A stretch of DNA of 64,000 bases from Bosea vestrisii (GTDB taxonomy: Bacteria; Pseudomonadota; Alphaproteobacteria; Rhizobiales; Beijerinckiaceae), in contig NZ_CP126307.1 of NCBI RefSeq assembly GCF_030144325.1, positions 2,976,001-3,040,000 on the forward strand, read 5' to 3'. Of this stretch, positions 1 through 8,758 are shown in pieces (the stretch's first letter is position 1; every line of letters starts with the position of its first letter). A program made the position numbers and the translations under genes. The notes under the pieces were generated by a model. That model searched no databases. It worked only from the letters and a program-made list of their open reading frames with translations, and was not told the DNA's origin.

Positions 1-90
1 GCTGGGCCGCACGAATCCCGTAACGCATCAATGTAAGCGCGAGACGACAGGAATGTGAAGTCGCGATGTCGCGGATGGCGGGCGACAGCC

Positions 91-182
91 GTCATTCTCG
101 GGCGCAGCGAAGCGAAGACCCGAGAATCTCAGGACGGCACGGCACTGGTTTCCGAGATGCCCGGGTCGAGCCCGGGCACGAC
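91..182. repeat. Double-hairpin palindromic repeat, copy 1
   Basis: Two stem-loops lie in the gap downstream of hbd. The first pairs ATTCTCGGG (94-102) with CCCGAGAAT (119-127). The second pairs TGCCCGGG (158-165) with CCCGGGCA (171-178). The same two-hairpin layout recurs near 21.1, 31.4 and 59.0 kb. Bases 1-90 hold no gene I can support. Confidence 0.75.
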
Positions 183-191
183 GTGCGGATA

Positions 192-1073
192 TCAGCGCGT
201 CGGAACGGGCTTCTCGCCGCGATAATCGTAGAAGCCGCGCCCGACCTTGCGGCCGAGCCAACCGGCCTCGACATATTTCACCAGCAGCGGGCAGGGCCGG
301 TATTTCGAATCAGCCAGACCGTCATGCAGCACCTGCATCACCGACAGACAGGTATCGAGACCGATGAAATCGGCGAGCTGGAGCGGGCCCATCGGGTGAT
401 TCGCGCCGAGCTTCATCGCCGTGTCGATTGCCTCGACCGAACCGACGCCCTCATAGAGCGTGTAGACGGCCTCGTTGATCATCGGCAACAGGATGCGGTT
501 GACGATGAAGGCCGGGAAATCCTCCGAGACCGACGCCGTCTTGTGCAGCTTGGCGACGAACTCCTTGGCGAGCTCGAAGGTGTGGTCGTCAGTGGCGATG
601 CCGCGGATCAGCTCGACGAGCTGCATCAGCGGAACCGGGTTCATGAAATGGATGCCGATGAAGCGCTCGGGCCGGTCGGTCGCCGCGGCGAGCCGCGTGA
701 TCGAGATCGAGGAGGTATTGGAGGCGAGCAGGGCGTCAGGCCGCAGATAGGGGCAGACGGCGGTGAAGATCTTGCGCTTCACCTCCTCGCTCTCGGTCGC
801 CGCCTCGATCACGAGGTCGCAGGCGCCCAGCCCTTCCAGGGTCGGCGCCGCGGTGATCCGGCTCATTGCCGCGCGACGCTCCTCGTCGGCGATGGCACCC
901 TTGGAGACCTGGCGAGCCATGTTGCCGTCGATCGTCGCCAGCGCCGCGTTGATGCGATCCTCGGCGACATCGTGCAGCTTGATGTTGAAGCCCGCGACCG
1001 ACGCGACATGGGCGATGCCGTTGCCCATCTGCCCGGCGCCGATGATGCCGACGGTCCTGATCTGTTGGTCCAT
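192..1073 (-). CDS. hbd: 3-hydroxybutyryl-CoA dehydrogenase (3-hydroxyacyl-CoA dehydrogenase family)
   Basis: This 293-residue cytoplasmic enzyme should oxidise 3-hydroxybutyryl-CoA or a related short 3-hydroxyacyl-CoA with NAD(P)+, in beta-oxidation, polyhydroxybutyrate or acetyl-CoA assimilation pathways. The N-terminal Rossmann fold shows GIIGAGQMGNGIA at residues 9-21. The family motifs SNTSS and HFMNPVPLMQ follow, then a helical C-terminal domain ending in GRKVGRGFYDY. The length is normal for the single-domain bacterial family. It lies 66 nt downstream of etfA on the same strand, so electron transfer flavoprotein and dehydrogenase are probably co-transcribed. The family is secure. The exact substrate, and so the choice between hbd and paaH, is inferred. 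Confidence 0.93.
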   Translation of the reverse strand: MDQQIRTVGIIGAGQMGNGIAHVASVAGFNIKLHDVAEDRINAALATIDGNMARQVSKGAIADEERRAAMSRITAAPTLEGLGACDLVIEAATESEEVKRKIFTAVCPYLRPDALLASNTSSISITRLAAATDRPERFIGIHFMNPVPLMQLVELIRGIATDDHTFELAKEFVAKLHKTASVSEDFPAFIVNRILLPMINEAVYTLYEGVGSVEAIDTAMKLGANHPMGPLQLADFIGLDTCLSVMQVLHDGLADSKYRPCPLLVKYVEAGWLGRKVGRGFYDYRGEKPVPTR

Positions 1074-1104
1074 GTGACGCTTCTGTTCCCGAGGGGAGCT
1101 GGCT

Positions 1105-1126
1105 CGGGCGGCCTTGTGGCCGCCCG
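1105..1126 (-). other. Strong stem-loop between etfA and hbd
   Basis: CGGGCGGCC pairs perfectly with GGCCGCCCG around a TTGT loop. It fills most of the 66-nt gap between the etfA stop and the hbd start. No T-tract follows on the minus strand, so it looks more like an mRNA-stabilising or attenuating hairpin than a full intrinsic terminator. Confidence 0.5.
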
Positions 1127-1139
1127 CTGCCTGACTTGC

Positions 1140-2087
1140 TTACTTGCCGGCTTTTTCGAGCTCTTTTTCGAGCTCGGGCATGATGGTGAAGAGGTCTCCG
1201 ACGAGGCCGTAATCGGCGATCTGGAAAATCGGTGCCTCCTCGTCCTTGTTGATGGCGACGATGACCTTGGAGTCCTTCATGCCGGCCAGGTGCTGGATCG
1301 CGCCGGAAATGCCGACCGCGACATAAAGGTCCGGCGCCACGACCTTGCCGGTCTGGCCGACCTGCCAGTCGTTCGGGGCGTAGCCGGCATCGACCGCGGC
1401 GCGCGAGGCGCCCATTGCCGCGCCAAGCCGATCCGCCACCGGCTCGATCACCTTGGCGAAGTTATCGGACGAAGCGAGCGCGCGTCCGCCCGAGACGATG
1501 ATCTTGGCCGAGGCCAGCTCCGGCCGGTCGGATTTGGCGACCTCCTCGCCCTTGAACGACGACGTACCGGGGTTCTCAGCCGCAGCGATCGTCTCGATCG
1601 GGGCTGCAGCTGCACCATCGCCGGTCGCGGCGAAGGAGGCGCCGCGCACCGTGATGACCTTCTTGGCATCTGATGACTGCACAGTCTGGATGGCGTTGCC
1701 GGCATAAATCGGGCGCTCGAAGGTGTCGGCCGAGACGACCTTGGTGACTTCCGAGACCTGCATCACGTCGAGCAGCGCGGCAACGCGCGGCATCACGTTC
1801 TTGCCGGTGGTGGTGCCAGGCGCGACGAGGGCGTCATAGCCGGGCGCCAGCGAGACGATCAGCGCCGCCAGCGGCTCGGCGAGGCGATGCTCGTAAGCCG
1901 CATCATCGGCGAGCAGTACCTTCTCGACGCCGTCGAGCTTGGCGGCAGCTTCAGCGACCGCCTTGGCGTTGTGGCCGGCGACCAGAACGTGCACGGGCGC
2001 GCCGATGTCCTTGGCCGCAGTCAGCGCCTTGCGGGTGGCTTCGTTGAGGCTGTTGTTGTCGTGCTTGGCGAGCAGCAGCGTAGCCAT
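1140..2087 (-). CDS. etfA: Electron transfer flavoprotein subunit alpha
   Basis: EtfA binds FAD and, with EtfB, carries electrons from acyl-CoA and other dehydrogenases to ETF:ubiquinone oxidoreductase. The 315-residue length is typical. The C-terminal FAD domain is recognisable from [19 protein letters not shown] near residue 245 and from [21 protein letters not shown], followed by [15 protein letters not shown]. The start overlaps the etfB stop by one base (TGATG), which indicates translational coupling of the two subunits in the usual etfB-etfA order. hbd follows downstream. Confidence 0.96.
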   Translation of the reverse strand: MATLLLAKHDNNSLNEATRKALTAAKDIGAPVHVLVAGHNAKAVAEAAAKLDGVEKVLLADDAAYEHRLAEPLAALIVSLAPGYDALVAPGTTTGKNVMPRVAALLDVMQVSEVTKVVSADTFERPIYAGNAIQTVQSSDAKKVITVRGASFAATGDGAAAAPIETIAAAENPGTSSFKGEEVAKSDRPELASAKIIVSGGRALASSDNFAKVIEPVADRLGAAMGASRAAVDAGYAPNDWQVGQTGKVVAPDLYVAVGISGAIQHLAGMKDSKVIVAINKDEEAPIFQIADYGLVGDLFTIMPELEKELEKAGK

Positions 2088-2833
2088 CAGATCACCCCGG
2101 CGGTCTTGAGCTTGGAGACGAGTTCGGCGGCGCTTGCGACCTTGACGCCGGCTGAGCGGCCAGCGGGTTCGGTGGTCTTAAGCACCTTGAGGCGCGGCGC
2201 GACATCGACGCCGAGCGTCTCCGGCGTGGTCTCGTCGAGCGGCTTCTTCTTGGCCTTCATGATGTTGGGCAGCGAAGCGTAGCGCGGCTCGTTCAGGCGA
2301 AGATCGGTGGTCACGATCGCCGGCAGCTTGAGGGAGACGGTCTGCAGGCCGCCATCGACCTCGCGGGTGACGTCGGCGGAGCCCTCGCCGATCACGACCT
2401 TCGACGCGAACGTGCCTTGCGGCCAGCCGAGCAGGGCCGCCAGCATCTGGCCGGTCTGGTTGCAATCGTCGTCGATCGCCTGCTTGCCGAGGATGACGAG
2501 CTCCGGGGTCTCCTGCTCGACGATCTTCTGGAGGAGCTTGGCCACCGCGAGCGGCTCGACGATGCCGTCGGTCTTCACCAGGATGCCGCGATCGGCGCCC
2601 ATGGCGAGGCCGGTGCGGATCGTCTCGGCCGCCTGCGCGGGCCCGACCGACACGACGATCACTTCTGTCGCCTTGCCCGCTTCCTTGAGCCGCAGTGCCT
2701 CTTCCACCGCGATCTCGTCGAACGGGTTCATCGACATCTTCACATTGGCCAGCTCGACGCCCGACCCGTCGCCCTTCACGCGGATCTTCACGTTGTAGTC
2801 GACCACTCGTTTCACTGGCACAAGTATCTTCAT
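2087..2833 (-). CDS. etfB: Electron transfer flavoprotein subunit beta
   Basis: EtfB is the AMP-binding subunit of the soluble ETF heterodimer. It is 248 residues long, as expected. It begins [17 protein letters not shown] and contains the family stretch [18 protein letters not shown] near residue 33 and [19 protein letters not shown] near residue 113, which matches the ETF-beta signature region. It is the first gene of etfB-etfA-hbd, with a candidate promoter about 100 nt upstream. No strong Shine-Dalgarno sequence is visible before the ATG. Confidence 0.96.
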   Translation of the reverse strand: MKILVPVKRVVDYNVKIRVKGDGSGVELANVKMSMNPFDEIAVEEALRLKEAGKATEVIVVSVGPAQAAETIRTGLAMGADRGILVKTDGIVEPLAVAKLLQKIVEQETPELVILGKQAIDDDCNQTGQMLAALLGWPQGTFASKVVIGEGSADVTREVDGGLQTVSLKLPAIVTTDLRLNEPRYASLPNIMKAKKKPLDETTPETLGVDVAPRLKVLKTTEPAGRSAGVKVASAAELVSKLKTAGVI

Positions 2834-2928
2834 AAGGACGTCACCGGTTATGGAGAGATGCGATCGGGCGCCGATCCGCCGGCCAAGCGATGACCGGCAT
2901 CGCGGCGCGCGGCTGAAATGCGGACGGA

Positions 2929-2957
2929 CCGTAGCGACGGGGATTTGGGCTTGTCAA
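2929..2957 (-). promoter_or_regulatory. Candidate promoter for etfBA-hbd
   Basis: On the minus strand a perfect -35 TTGACA (2952-2957) is followed after 17 nt by CTACGG (2929-2934) as a weak -10. It sits about 95 nt upstream of the etfB start. The -35 and spacing are good but the -10 is poor, so this is only a candidate. Confidence 0.4.
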
Positions 2958-2968
2958 CGCCATGAAAG

Positions 2969-3671
2969 TCACGGCTTGCCCCGTACGACGCCCCCAAACA
3001 GACGTAGCTCGCGCCTGATCAGCAGCGGCGTCAGCGCCGCTCCGGCACCAAGCCCGCCGAGATGCGCCCACCAGCCGACAGCCCCTTGCTGGTCGAACAG
3101 CGCCGAGAGCAGCTGAAACAGGATCCAGGCACCGAGGGCATACATCGCCGGGATGTGCAGCGGGATCCATTTGAAGGCGAGGGCCCCAGATCCGCACGCG
3201 CGGATAGAGCATGAGATAGGACGCGATCACGCCGGAGATCGCGCCGGATGCACCAATCAACGGCTGCTCCGATTCGGGGTTCATCAGCGCGTGCAGCAGT
3301 GCCCCTGCCATGCCGCAGAGCAGGAAGAAGACGAGGAAACGCAGATGCCCCATCGCATCCTCGACATTGTCGCCGAAGACCCAGAGAAACAGCATGTTGC
3401 CGATCAGATGCGCGAAACTGGCGTGCAGCATGATGCCGGTCATGAGCGTCAGCCAGGCCGGGGCCCTCAGCAGTTCCGGCGGCAATTGCGCTTCGCCGAA
3501 CAGCACCGCTGGAATCGTGCCGAAACCGGCCATGACCGCGATCTCGCTCGCCTCGCTGGTCCAGTACATCAGCGCAAGGCGCAGCACGATGCAGATCGCG
3601 ATCAGCGCATGGGTGACATAGGCGACACGGATGAAGCGCATCGGCACGCCGTCATGCAGTGGCACGAACAT
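2969..3671 (-). pseudogene. Rhomboid family intramembrane serine protease, frameshifted
   Basis: Rhomboids cleave membrane proteins inside the bilayer with a Ser-His dyad. The first part reads as a rhomboid: hydrophobic segments, HASFAHLIGNMLFLWVFGDNVE near residue 83, and catalytic Ser142 in GASGAISG. At the GGG at 3181-3183 one extra base moves the frame. Reading on in the other frame gives WIPLHIPAMYALGAWILFQLL and then WWAHLGG, whose His (codon at 3062-3064) is the second dyad residue, ending in TGA at 2969-2971. Removing one base gives 233 codons, a normal small bacterial rhomboid. It starts 3 nt after the adenosyltransferase stop, so the two form an operon. Either a real frameshift or a sequencing indel. 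Confidence 0.8.
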
Positions 3672-3674
3672 CGG

Positions 3675-4256
3675 TTAGCGGTTCTGTCCGGGCGTCCAGA
3701 GCACGTCGCCCCCTGCCCTGGCATTGAGGTGTCGGGAGGCGACGAAGAGAAAATCCGAGAGGCGGTTGATGAACTTCAACGCCGGTTGGGCGACGCTCTC
3801 GCCCTCGCCCTGCGACAATTCGACCATCAACCGCTCGGCCCGCCGGCTGACCGTGCGGGCAAGATGCAGGTGCGCGGAGCCCGGCGTGCCGCCCGGCAAG
3901 ACGAAGGAGCGCAGCGTCCCGAGCGGCCGGTTGAGCCGGTCGATCTCAGCCTCAAGGCGATCGACCTGCGCCTGCACGATGCGCAATGGCTCGAAGGCCG
4001 GCTTCTCGCCGGTATCGGGCGAGGCGAGCTCCGCGCCGAGATCGAAAAGATCGTTCTGGATGCGCCCGAGCATCGCATCGAGTTCCGGGTCCTCGCTCGC
4101 GCAAGGCAGGCGAGCAAGGCCGATGCAGGCATTGGTCTCGTCGACGGTGCCATAGGCGGAGACACGCAGGTCGAACTTGGCCCGGCGCGCGCCGGAAGCA
4201 AGCGCCGTGGTGCCGTCGTCGCCAGTGCGGGTGTAGATGCGATTGAGAACGACCAT
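3675..4256 (-). CDS. ATP:cob(I)alamin adenosyltransferase (PduO/MMAB type)
   Basis: This 193-residue enzyme transfers the adenosyl group of ATP to cob(I)alamin, making adenosylcobalamin for enzymes such as methylmalonyl- or ethylmalonyl-CoA mutase. The N-terminal motif RIYTRTGDDGTTAL, then AYGTVDETNACIG, and the C-terminal NRLSDFLFVASRHLN are typical of PduO-type enzymes. I start it at the ATG at 4256 (MVVLNRIYTRTGD). A longer frame reaches 4340 but would run through the palindrome at 4268-4320 and adds no conserved residues. A rhomboid gene follows after 3 nt. A cobalamin-dependent pathway fits the mesaconyl-CoA hydratase found at 26.3 kb. Confidence 0.93.
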   Translation of the reverse strand: MVVLNRIYTRTGDDGTTALASGARRAKFDLRVSAYGTVDETNACIGLARLPCASEDPELDAMLGRIQNDLFDLGAELASPDTGEKPAFEPLRIVQAQVDRLEAEIDRLNRPLGTLRSFVLPGGTPGSAHLHLARTVSRRAERLMVELSQGEGESVAQPALKFINRLSDFLFVASRHLNARAGGDVLWTPGQNR

Positions 4257-4267
4257 GACCACGTTAT

Positions 4268-4320
4268 AGAGCGGGATGCGAAAAAGTGGGAACCGGTTTT
4301 TTCGCTCCCAATCCCGCTCT
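4268..4320. repeat. Long intergenic palindrome with AGAGCGGGAT arms
   Basis: AGAGCGGGAT (4268-4277) and ATCCCGCTCT (4311-4320) are perfect inverted repeats. Inside them GCGAAAAA opposes TTTTTCGC, around a GGGAACCGG centre. Palindromes with an AACCGGTT-like centre are, to my knowledge, common in Rhizobiales intergenic DNA. It lies between the Lrp gene and the adenosyltransferase start. Confidence 0.75.
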
Positions 4321-4334
4321 AAACTCTTAGAATC

Positions 4335-4382
4335 GATCACGTTTATGATTTTGGATCGAGCCGATCCAAAATCATCGTGATC
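4335..4382. repeat. A+T-rich inverted repeat with ATGATTTTGGATC arms
   Basis: GATCACG...ATGATTTTGGATC (4335-4357) faces GATCCAAAATCATCGTGATC (4363-4382) across a 5-nt loop. It is much more A+T-rich than its surroundings and directly adjoins the palindrome at 4268-4320. It could end lrp transcription but has no clear T-tract. I treat it as a repeat. Confidence 0.65.
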
Positions 4383-4413
4383 TGGCGCCGTAACGTCGGC
4401 GGAAGGGGCATCC

Positions 4414-4884
4414 TCACACCATCGGCAAGGGCAAAAGTCCCGGCTCCTTCAGCGTCTCCAGCGCGATCTCCGAGCGCACCCGCGCCACGCTCTCATGCGG
4501 CAGCAGCACCTCGTTGACGAGGCGCGCCAGCTCCTTGAGGTCGCCGACCGCGACTTTCAGCATGTAGTCGGCCTCGCCGGTGAGCGCATGCGCCTCGAGC
4601 ACGGCCGGCGTCAGCTTCACCAGGTCGCGAAAGCGCCGGGCATTGTCGCGCGAATGGGTGTTGAGCGCGACATGGATGAAGACGGTGACGGAGAGCCCGA
4701 TCGCCTCAGGATCGATCAGCGCGCGATAGCCGCGGATCGTGCCCGCCTTTTCCAGCACCTGGCGCCGCCGCGAGACCTGGCTGGCGGAGAGGCCGACGCG
4801 CTCGGCGAGGGCGCCATTGGTCAGCGAGGCATCCTTCTGCAGGGCTTCGAGCAGGCGCCAGTCGAAAGCGTCGAGTTGCGGCAT
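4414..4884 (-). CDS. Lrp/AsnC family transcriptional regulator
   Basis: The 156-residue protein has the two-domain Lrp/AsnC form. An N-terminal winged helix-turn-helix, [25 protein letters not shown]...[15 protein letters not shown] (residues 8-55), is followed by a RAM/ligand domain with [13 protein letters not shown] and [17 protein letters not shown]. It is transcribed divergently from hppD across a 129-nt gap. An Lrp gene beside hppD is a familiar arrangement, so tyrosine- or phenylalanine-responsive control of hppD is the likely role. The ligand itself is inferred from the neighbour only. Confidence 0.92.
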   Translation of the reverse strand: MPQLDAFDWRLLEALQKDASLTNGALAERVGLSASQVSRRRQVLEKAGTIRGYRALIDPEAIGLSVTVFIHVALNTHSRDNARRFRDLVKLTPAVLEAHALTGEADYMLKVAVGDLKELARLVNEVLLPHESVARVRSEIALETLKEPGLLPLPMV

Positions 4885-5013
4885 TCCGTGAGCCTTCCTG
4901 CGCTTTCATGCACGAACCGTGCGAATTCAACCCGAGGATCCAGGGTTTTGCAAACCTTTTGCCATTCGAATGCGCGAGGATCGGTCAACCAGGCATTCTC
5001 AGGAGGACACCGC

Positions 5014-6147
5014 ATGGGACCGTTTCCTCACGACGCCGAGCCGCCGGCCATTTCCGACGCCAACCCGATGGGCACCGACGGCTTCGAATTCGTCGAATAC
5101 GCCCATCCCGAGCCCGAGAAGCTCGGTGAGCTCTTCGAAACCATGGGCTTCACCAAGGTCGCCAGGCACCGCTCCAAGAAGGTGACGCTCTATCGCCAGG
5201 GTGACGTCAATTTCATCGTCAACGCCGAGCCGGATTCCTTCGCTCAAGGCTTTGCCGCCGAGCATGGCCCCTGCGCCTGCGCCATGGCCTTCCGCGTCGT
5301 CGATGCCAAACATGCTTTCGGGCGCGCGGTGTCGCTCGGCGCCGAGCCCTATGAAAGCAAGGTCGGCCCCGGCGAGTTGCAGATCCCGGCGGTGAAGGGC
5401 ATCGGCGGCTCGCTGCTCTATTTCGTCGATCGCTATGGCGAGAAGGGCTCGATCTACGACGTCGACTTCGAATGGCTCGGCGAGGGCGATCCGCATCCCG
5501 AGCAGGCCGGGATGTATTATCTCGACCACCTCACCCACAACGTCCAGCGCGGCCGCATGGACCATTGGGCTGGCTGGTATGGCGAACTCTTCAATTTCCG
5601 CGAGATCCGCTTCTTCAACATCGAGGGCAAGCTGACCGGCCTGATCTCGCGGGCGCTGACTTCGCCCTGCGGCAAGATCCGTATCCCGATCAACGAATCC
5701 CTCGACGACAAAAGCCAGATCGAGGAGTACCTGCGCCAGTACAAGGGCGAGGGCATCCAGCATGTCGCACTCGGTGCCCGCGACATCTATGCCAGCGTCG
5801 AGCAGCTCCGGCAGAACGGCCTGCCCTTCATGCCTTCGCCGCCCGAGACCTATTACGAGAAGATCGACGGCCGCGTCCCGAACCATGGCGAGCCGGTGCC
5901 ACGGTTGAAACAGAATGGCATCCTGATCGACGGCGAGGGCGCGGTCGCGCTCGGCGAGAAGGCCGGCCGGATGAGCAAGGTTCTCCTCCAGATCTTCTCC
6001 GCCACGGTGGTCGGGCCGATCTTCTTCGAGTTCATCCAGCGCAAGGGCGATGACGGCTTCGGCGAGGGCAATTTCCGCGCTCTGTTCGAGTCGATCGAGG
6101 AAGACCAGATCCGCCGCGGCGTGCTGAAACCGCAGGCGGCGGAGTAG
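5014..6147 (+). CDS. hppD: 4-hydroxyphenylpyruvate dioxygenase
   Basis: This 377-residue Fe(II) dioxygenase converts 4-hydroxyphenylpyruvate to homogentisate, the second step of tyrosine catabolism. It shows the two vicinal-oxygen-chelate domains of the family. The likely iron ligands are His172 in DHLTHN, His250 in QHVAL and Glu339 in FFEFIQR. The start at 5014 is set by AGGAGGA at 5001-5007. Longer upstream frames run into the divergent lrp promoter region. No other homogentisate pathway gene is in the window, so hppD appears to be a single-gene unit controlled by the divergent Lrp protein. Confidence 0.97.
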   Translation: MGPFPHDAEPPAISDANPMGTDGFEFVEYAHPEPEKLGELFETMGFTKVARHRSKKVTLYRQGDVNFIVNAEPDSFAQGFAAEHGPCACAMAFRVVDAKHAFGRAVSLGAEPYESKVGPGELQIPAVKGIGGSLLYFVDRYGEKGSIYDVDFEWLGEGDPHPEQAGMYYLDHLTHNVQRGRMDHWAGWYGELFNFREIRFFNIEGKLTGLISRALTSPCGKIRIPINESLDDKSQIEEYLRQYKGEGIQHVALGARDIYASVEQLRQNGLPFMPSPPETYYEKIDGRVPNHGEPVPRLKQNGILIDGEGAVALGEKAGRMSKVLLQIFSATVVGPIFFEFIQRKGDDGFGEGNFRALFESIEEDQIRRGVLKPQAAE

Positions 6148-6171
6148 CGTATTCGCCCTGCGATGACTTGC

Positions 6172-6201
6172 AGCCTTCTCCCGCGCACATGGGAGAAGGC
6201 T
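6172..6201 (+). terminator. Terminator-like hairpin after hppD
   Basis: AGCCTTCTCCC and GGGAGAAGGCT form an 11-bp perfect stem around an 8-nt loop, 24 nt after the hppD stop. The following bases (CTCGCTTTC) are only mildly T-rich, so termination may be partial. Confidence 0.6.
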
Positions 6202-6314
6202 CTCGCTTTCAAGTGATCGTCATGGCTTTGACCTGATCTTGCCGCTTCCCGGGAATGGGCGTAGCCCTTTGTTGACGCGCCGCTCCAACGGGCGCGCAGC
6301 AAGGGGAAGCGACC

Positions 6315-7640
6315 ATGGCGACAGCGTCGGCAGAGGTCTTGCGGGGTCATCAAGGCCCATGGTGGACCCATCTTTATGTTCAGGTGCTGACCGCGATCGC
6401 CATCGGCGTGCTGCTCGGCCATTTCTACCCCCAGACCGGCGAGGCGATGAAGCCGCTGGGCGACGCCTTCATCAAGGCGATCAAGATGATCATCGCGCCG
6501 ATCATCTTCCTCACCGTCGTCCACGGCGTCGCCTCGATGGACGACATGAAGAAGGTCGGCCGGGTCGGCCTGAAGGCGCTGATCTATTTCGAGGCCGTCA
6601 CCACCCTGGCGCTGATCGTCGGCCTCGTCGTGGTCAATCTCTGGAAGCCGGGCGCCGGCATGAACGTCGATCCCTCGACGATCAACACCGCAGGCATCGC
6701 CGCCTTCACCGCCAAGGCGCATGACCAAAGCACCCTCGCCTTCCTGATGGGGATCATCCCCGACACGGTGGTCGGCGCCTTCGCCAATGGCGAGATCCTG
6801 CAGGTGCTGTTCTTCGCGCTGCTCTTCGCCTTCGGACTGCAGATGCTCGGCGAGCGCGGCAAGGCGGTGCTGCATTTCATCGATGACATCGCCCAGATCT
6901 TCTTCAAGATCGTCGGCATCATCATGAAGGCCGCCCCGATCGGCGCCTTCGGCGCCATGGCCTTCACCATCGGCAAGTTCGGCGTCGGGACCCTGCTCTC
7001 GCTCGGCTCGTTCATGGCCGCGTTCTACACGACCTGCCTGATCTTCATCTTCCTGGTGCTCGGCACGATCGCGCGGCTGACGGGCTTCTCGATCCTGAAG
7101 TTCATCGCCTTCATCAAGGAGGAACTGCTGATCGTGCTCGGCACCTCCTCTTCCGAGAGCGTGCTGCCGCGCATGATCGCCAAGATGACCCATCTCGGCT
7201 GCAAGGAGAGCGTGGTCGGCCTGGTCATCCCGACCGGCTATTCCTTCAACCTCGACGGCACCTGCATCTACCTGACCATGGCGGCCGTCTTCCTGGCGCA
7301 GGCGACCAATACCGACCTGTCCCTGTCGCAGGAGATCGGCATCATCGCCGTGCTGCTCCTGACGTCGAAGGGCGCGGCCGGCGTCACCGGCTCAGGCTTC
7401 ATCGTGCTGGCGGCGACGCTCGCCACGGTCGGCCATATCCCGGTCGCCTCGATCGCGCTGATCCTCGGCATCGACCGCTTCATGTCGGAAGCGCGCGCGC
7501 TCACCAACCTGATCGGCAACGGCGTCGCCACCATCGTCGTCTCGAAATGGGAGAACTCGCTCGACGAAAACCGGATGCAGCGCATCCTCGCCAAGGAAAC
7601 CGGCTTCGACGCCGACGAGCCGGAGCGGATCGCGGTCTAG
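6315..7640 (+). CDS. dctA: C4-dicarboxylate:cation symporter, DctA family
   Basis: This 441-residue inner-membrane transporter imports succinate, fumarate and malate. It has the full DAACS family pattern: N-terminal membrane helices starting [24 protein letters not shown], the segment [18 protein letters not shown] near residue 57, the serine-rich hairpin [12 protein letters not shown] near residue 275, and [11 protein letters not shown] near residue 305, which belongs to the substrate site. The weak purine stretch AAGGGGAAGCG lies just before the ATG. There is no dctB/dctD sensor pair beside it, so its regulation is not visible. The gene converges on a LysR gene only 4 nt away. Confidence 0.95.
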   Translation: MATASAEVLRGHQGPWWTHLYVQVLTAIAIGVLLGHFYPQTGEAMKPLGDAFIKAIKMIIAPIIFLTVVHGVASMDDMKKVGRVGLKALIYFEAVTTLALIVGLVVVNLWKPGAGMNVDPSTINTAGIAAFTAKAHDQSTLAFLMGIIPDTVVGAFANGEILQVLFFALLFAFGLQMLGERGKAVLHFIDDIAQIFFKIVGIIMKAAPIGAFGAMAFTIGKFGVGTLLSLGSFMAAFYTTCLIFIFLVLGTIARLTGFSILKFIAFIKEELLIVLGTSSSESVLPRMIAKMTHLGCKESVVGLVIPTGYSFNLDGTCIYLTMAAVFLAQATNTDLSLSQEIGIIAVLLLTSKGAAGVTGSGFIVLAATLATVGHIPVASIALILGIDRFMSEARALTNLIGNGVATIVVSKWENSLDENRMQRILAKETGFDADEPERIAV

Positions 7641-7644
7641 CTTT

Positions 7645-8511
7645 TCACGCCGCAAGGCGCGGCGCCGCCATCGCTTCCCGCAGCGCCTGCGCGAAATGAC
7701 GCGCGGCGATACTCGCCTGCGGCGCAATCACCAGCGCGACCGAGAGCTCGAACAACGACGGCAGGTTCTCGGACGGCTCCAAGCGACGCAATGACGCCGG
7801 CGCGGCGCTCTCGGTGATCGCGGTGACGCAGAGGCCCGCTTCCACCGCCGAGAGCAGGCCGGCCATGTGCGATGACGAGAATACCAGCCGGTGCGGCCGC
7901 TCCGCCGCCTGCAGCGCATTCAGGATGCGCGGACGCGCCCGGCAGCCCTCGTTGAACAGGCCGAGCGGCAGCACTTCGCTGAGCTCCGGCCGGTGGCCAC
8001 GGGCCGCGACCCAGACCAGCGGCTCGCGCCTGAGGCGCTCGCCCTTCGGCCGGCCGGGGTCCTGCGTGATGACCGCAAGGTCGAGCTCGCCCGCTGCCAC
8101 CGCCGGCTCGATCCGCTTCGAGAGCTCGCAATGCACCTCGATCTCGACGCGCGGATGCTCCTCGGCGAAGCGCACGATCAGCGGCCTGAGGTAAGCGTCG
8201 ACATAGTCGTCCGGCAGGCCGATGCGCAGGCGGCCCACGGCCTTGTCGCCCTCGAGCTCGGCCCGCGCCTCGCGCTCGATCGCGAGCAGGCGGCGGGCTT
8301 GGGCGAGCAGGCGCTCGCCGGCCTCGGTCGGCGTAACGCCACGGCGCGAACGTTCCAGCAGCTGCCTGCCGAGCGCAGCCTCCAGATCCTGGATACGGCC
8401 GGACACCGCTGATTGGGTGCGCCCGAGCCTCGCGCCGGCCGCGGTGAAGCCGCCGGTCTCGGCGACGGCGACGAGCATGGCCAGAGCATCGAGATCGAGA
8501 TGGGTCGACAT
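7645..8511 (-). CDS. LysR family transcriptional regulator
   Basis: The 288-residue protein has an N-terminal winged helix-turn-helix (LDLDALAMLVAVAETGGFTAAGARLGRTQSAVSGRIQDLEAALG, given here by position 5-48) and a periplasmic-binding-like effector domain. I choose the ATG at 8509-8511, which has GGAG five bases upstream. An ATG one codon earlier is possible. A longer frame exists upstream but would cover the divergent promoter region. It is divergent from an EamA exporter gene, the usual layout when a LysR protein controls an exporter. A matching ATC-N9-GAT site is in the gap. Confidence 0.92.
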   Translation of the reverse strand: MSTHLDLDALAMLVAVAETGGFTAAGARLGRTQSAVSGRIQDLEAALGRQLLERSRRGVTPTEAGERLLAQARRLLAIEREARAELEGDKAVGRLRIGLPDDYVDAYLRPLIVRFAEEHPRVEIEVHCELSKRIEPAVAAGELDLAVITQDPGRPKGERLRREPLVWVAARGHRPELSEVLPLGLFNEGCRARPRILNALQAAERPHRLVFSSSHMAGLLSAVEAGLCVTAITESAAPASLRRLEPSENLPSLFELSVALVIAPQASIAARHFAQALREAMAAPRLAA

Positions 8512-8550
8512 CATCGCTCCAACGGAAATGACGATAGATGAATCAGAATA

Positions 8551-8565
8551 ATCCGTTTTTCCGAT
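8551..8565. promoter_or_regulatory. Candidate LysR binding site ATC-N9-GAT
   Basis: ATC (8551-8553), nine bases, GAT (8563-8565). This fits the general LysR-family half-site pattern and lies about 40 nt upstream of the LysR start, in the gap shared with the divergent exporter gene. Supported by pattern and position only. Confidence 0.5.
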
Positions 8566-8650
8566 TGCCGGAAGCGCCTTATATTCTGGGGGAGTAGGTT
8601 GACCGTCCTTCCAAACAGGCCGTGTAGCGGCGCAGCTCCGAAATCCATCA

Positions 8651-8710
8651 GGAGGCATAAAATGCCTAGGGTGGATTCCGGCGCTTGGCTGCGCTTCGGC
8701 CGGGATGACG
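8651..8710 (+). repeat. Ribosome-binding site followed by a repeat-like insertion before the EamA gene
   Basis: AGGAGG at 8651-8656 and an ATG at 8662 are followed at once by the stretch GTGGATTCCGGCGC...CGGCCGGGATGACG, which resembles the CCGGAATGACG-type repeats common in these genomes. The frame from this ATG is not that of the exporter. The exporter start at 8759 has no good ribosome-binding site of its own, so the element may have separated the original signal from the gene. Confidence 0.4.
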
Positions 8711-8758
8711 GCGTCCTGTCGCAATCGGTCAATCCTGGCCGCTACCGAAAGCCGTCCG

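Noticed and set aside
66..1673. A 535-codon plus-strand frame
   Set aside because: It runs opposite hbd and etfA and through a palindromic repeat. No domain is visible.
4885..5013. Lrp binding sites in the lrp-hppD gap
   Set aside because: A+T-rich words such as TTTTGCAAA occur, but no clear symmetric or repeated site can be defined by eye.
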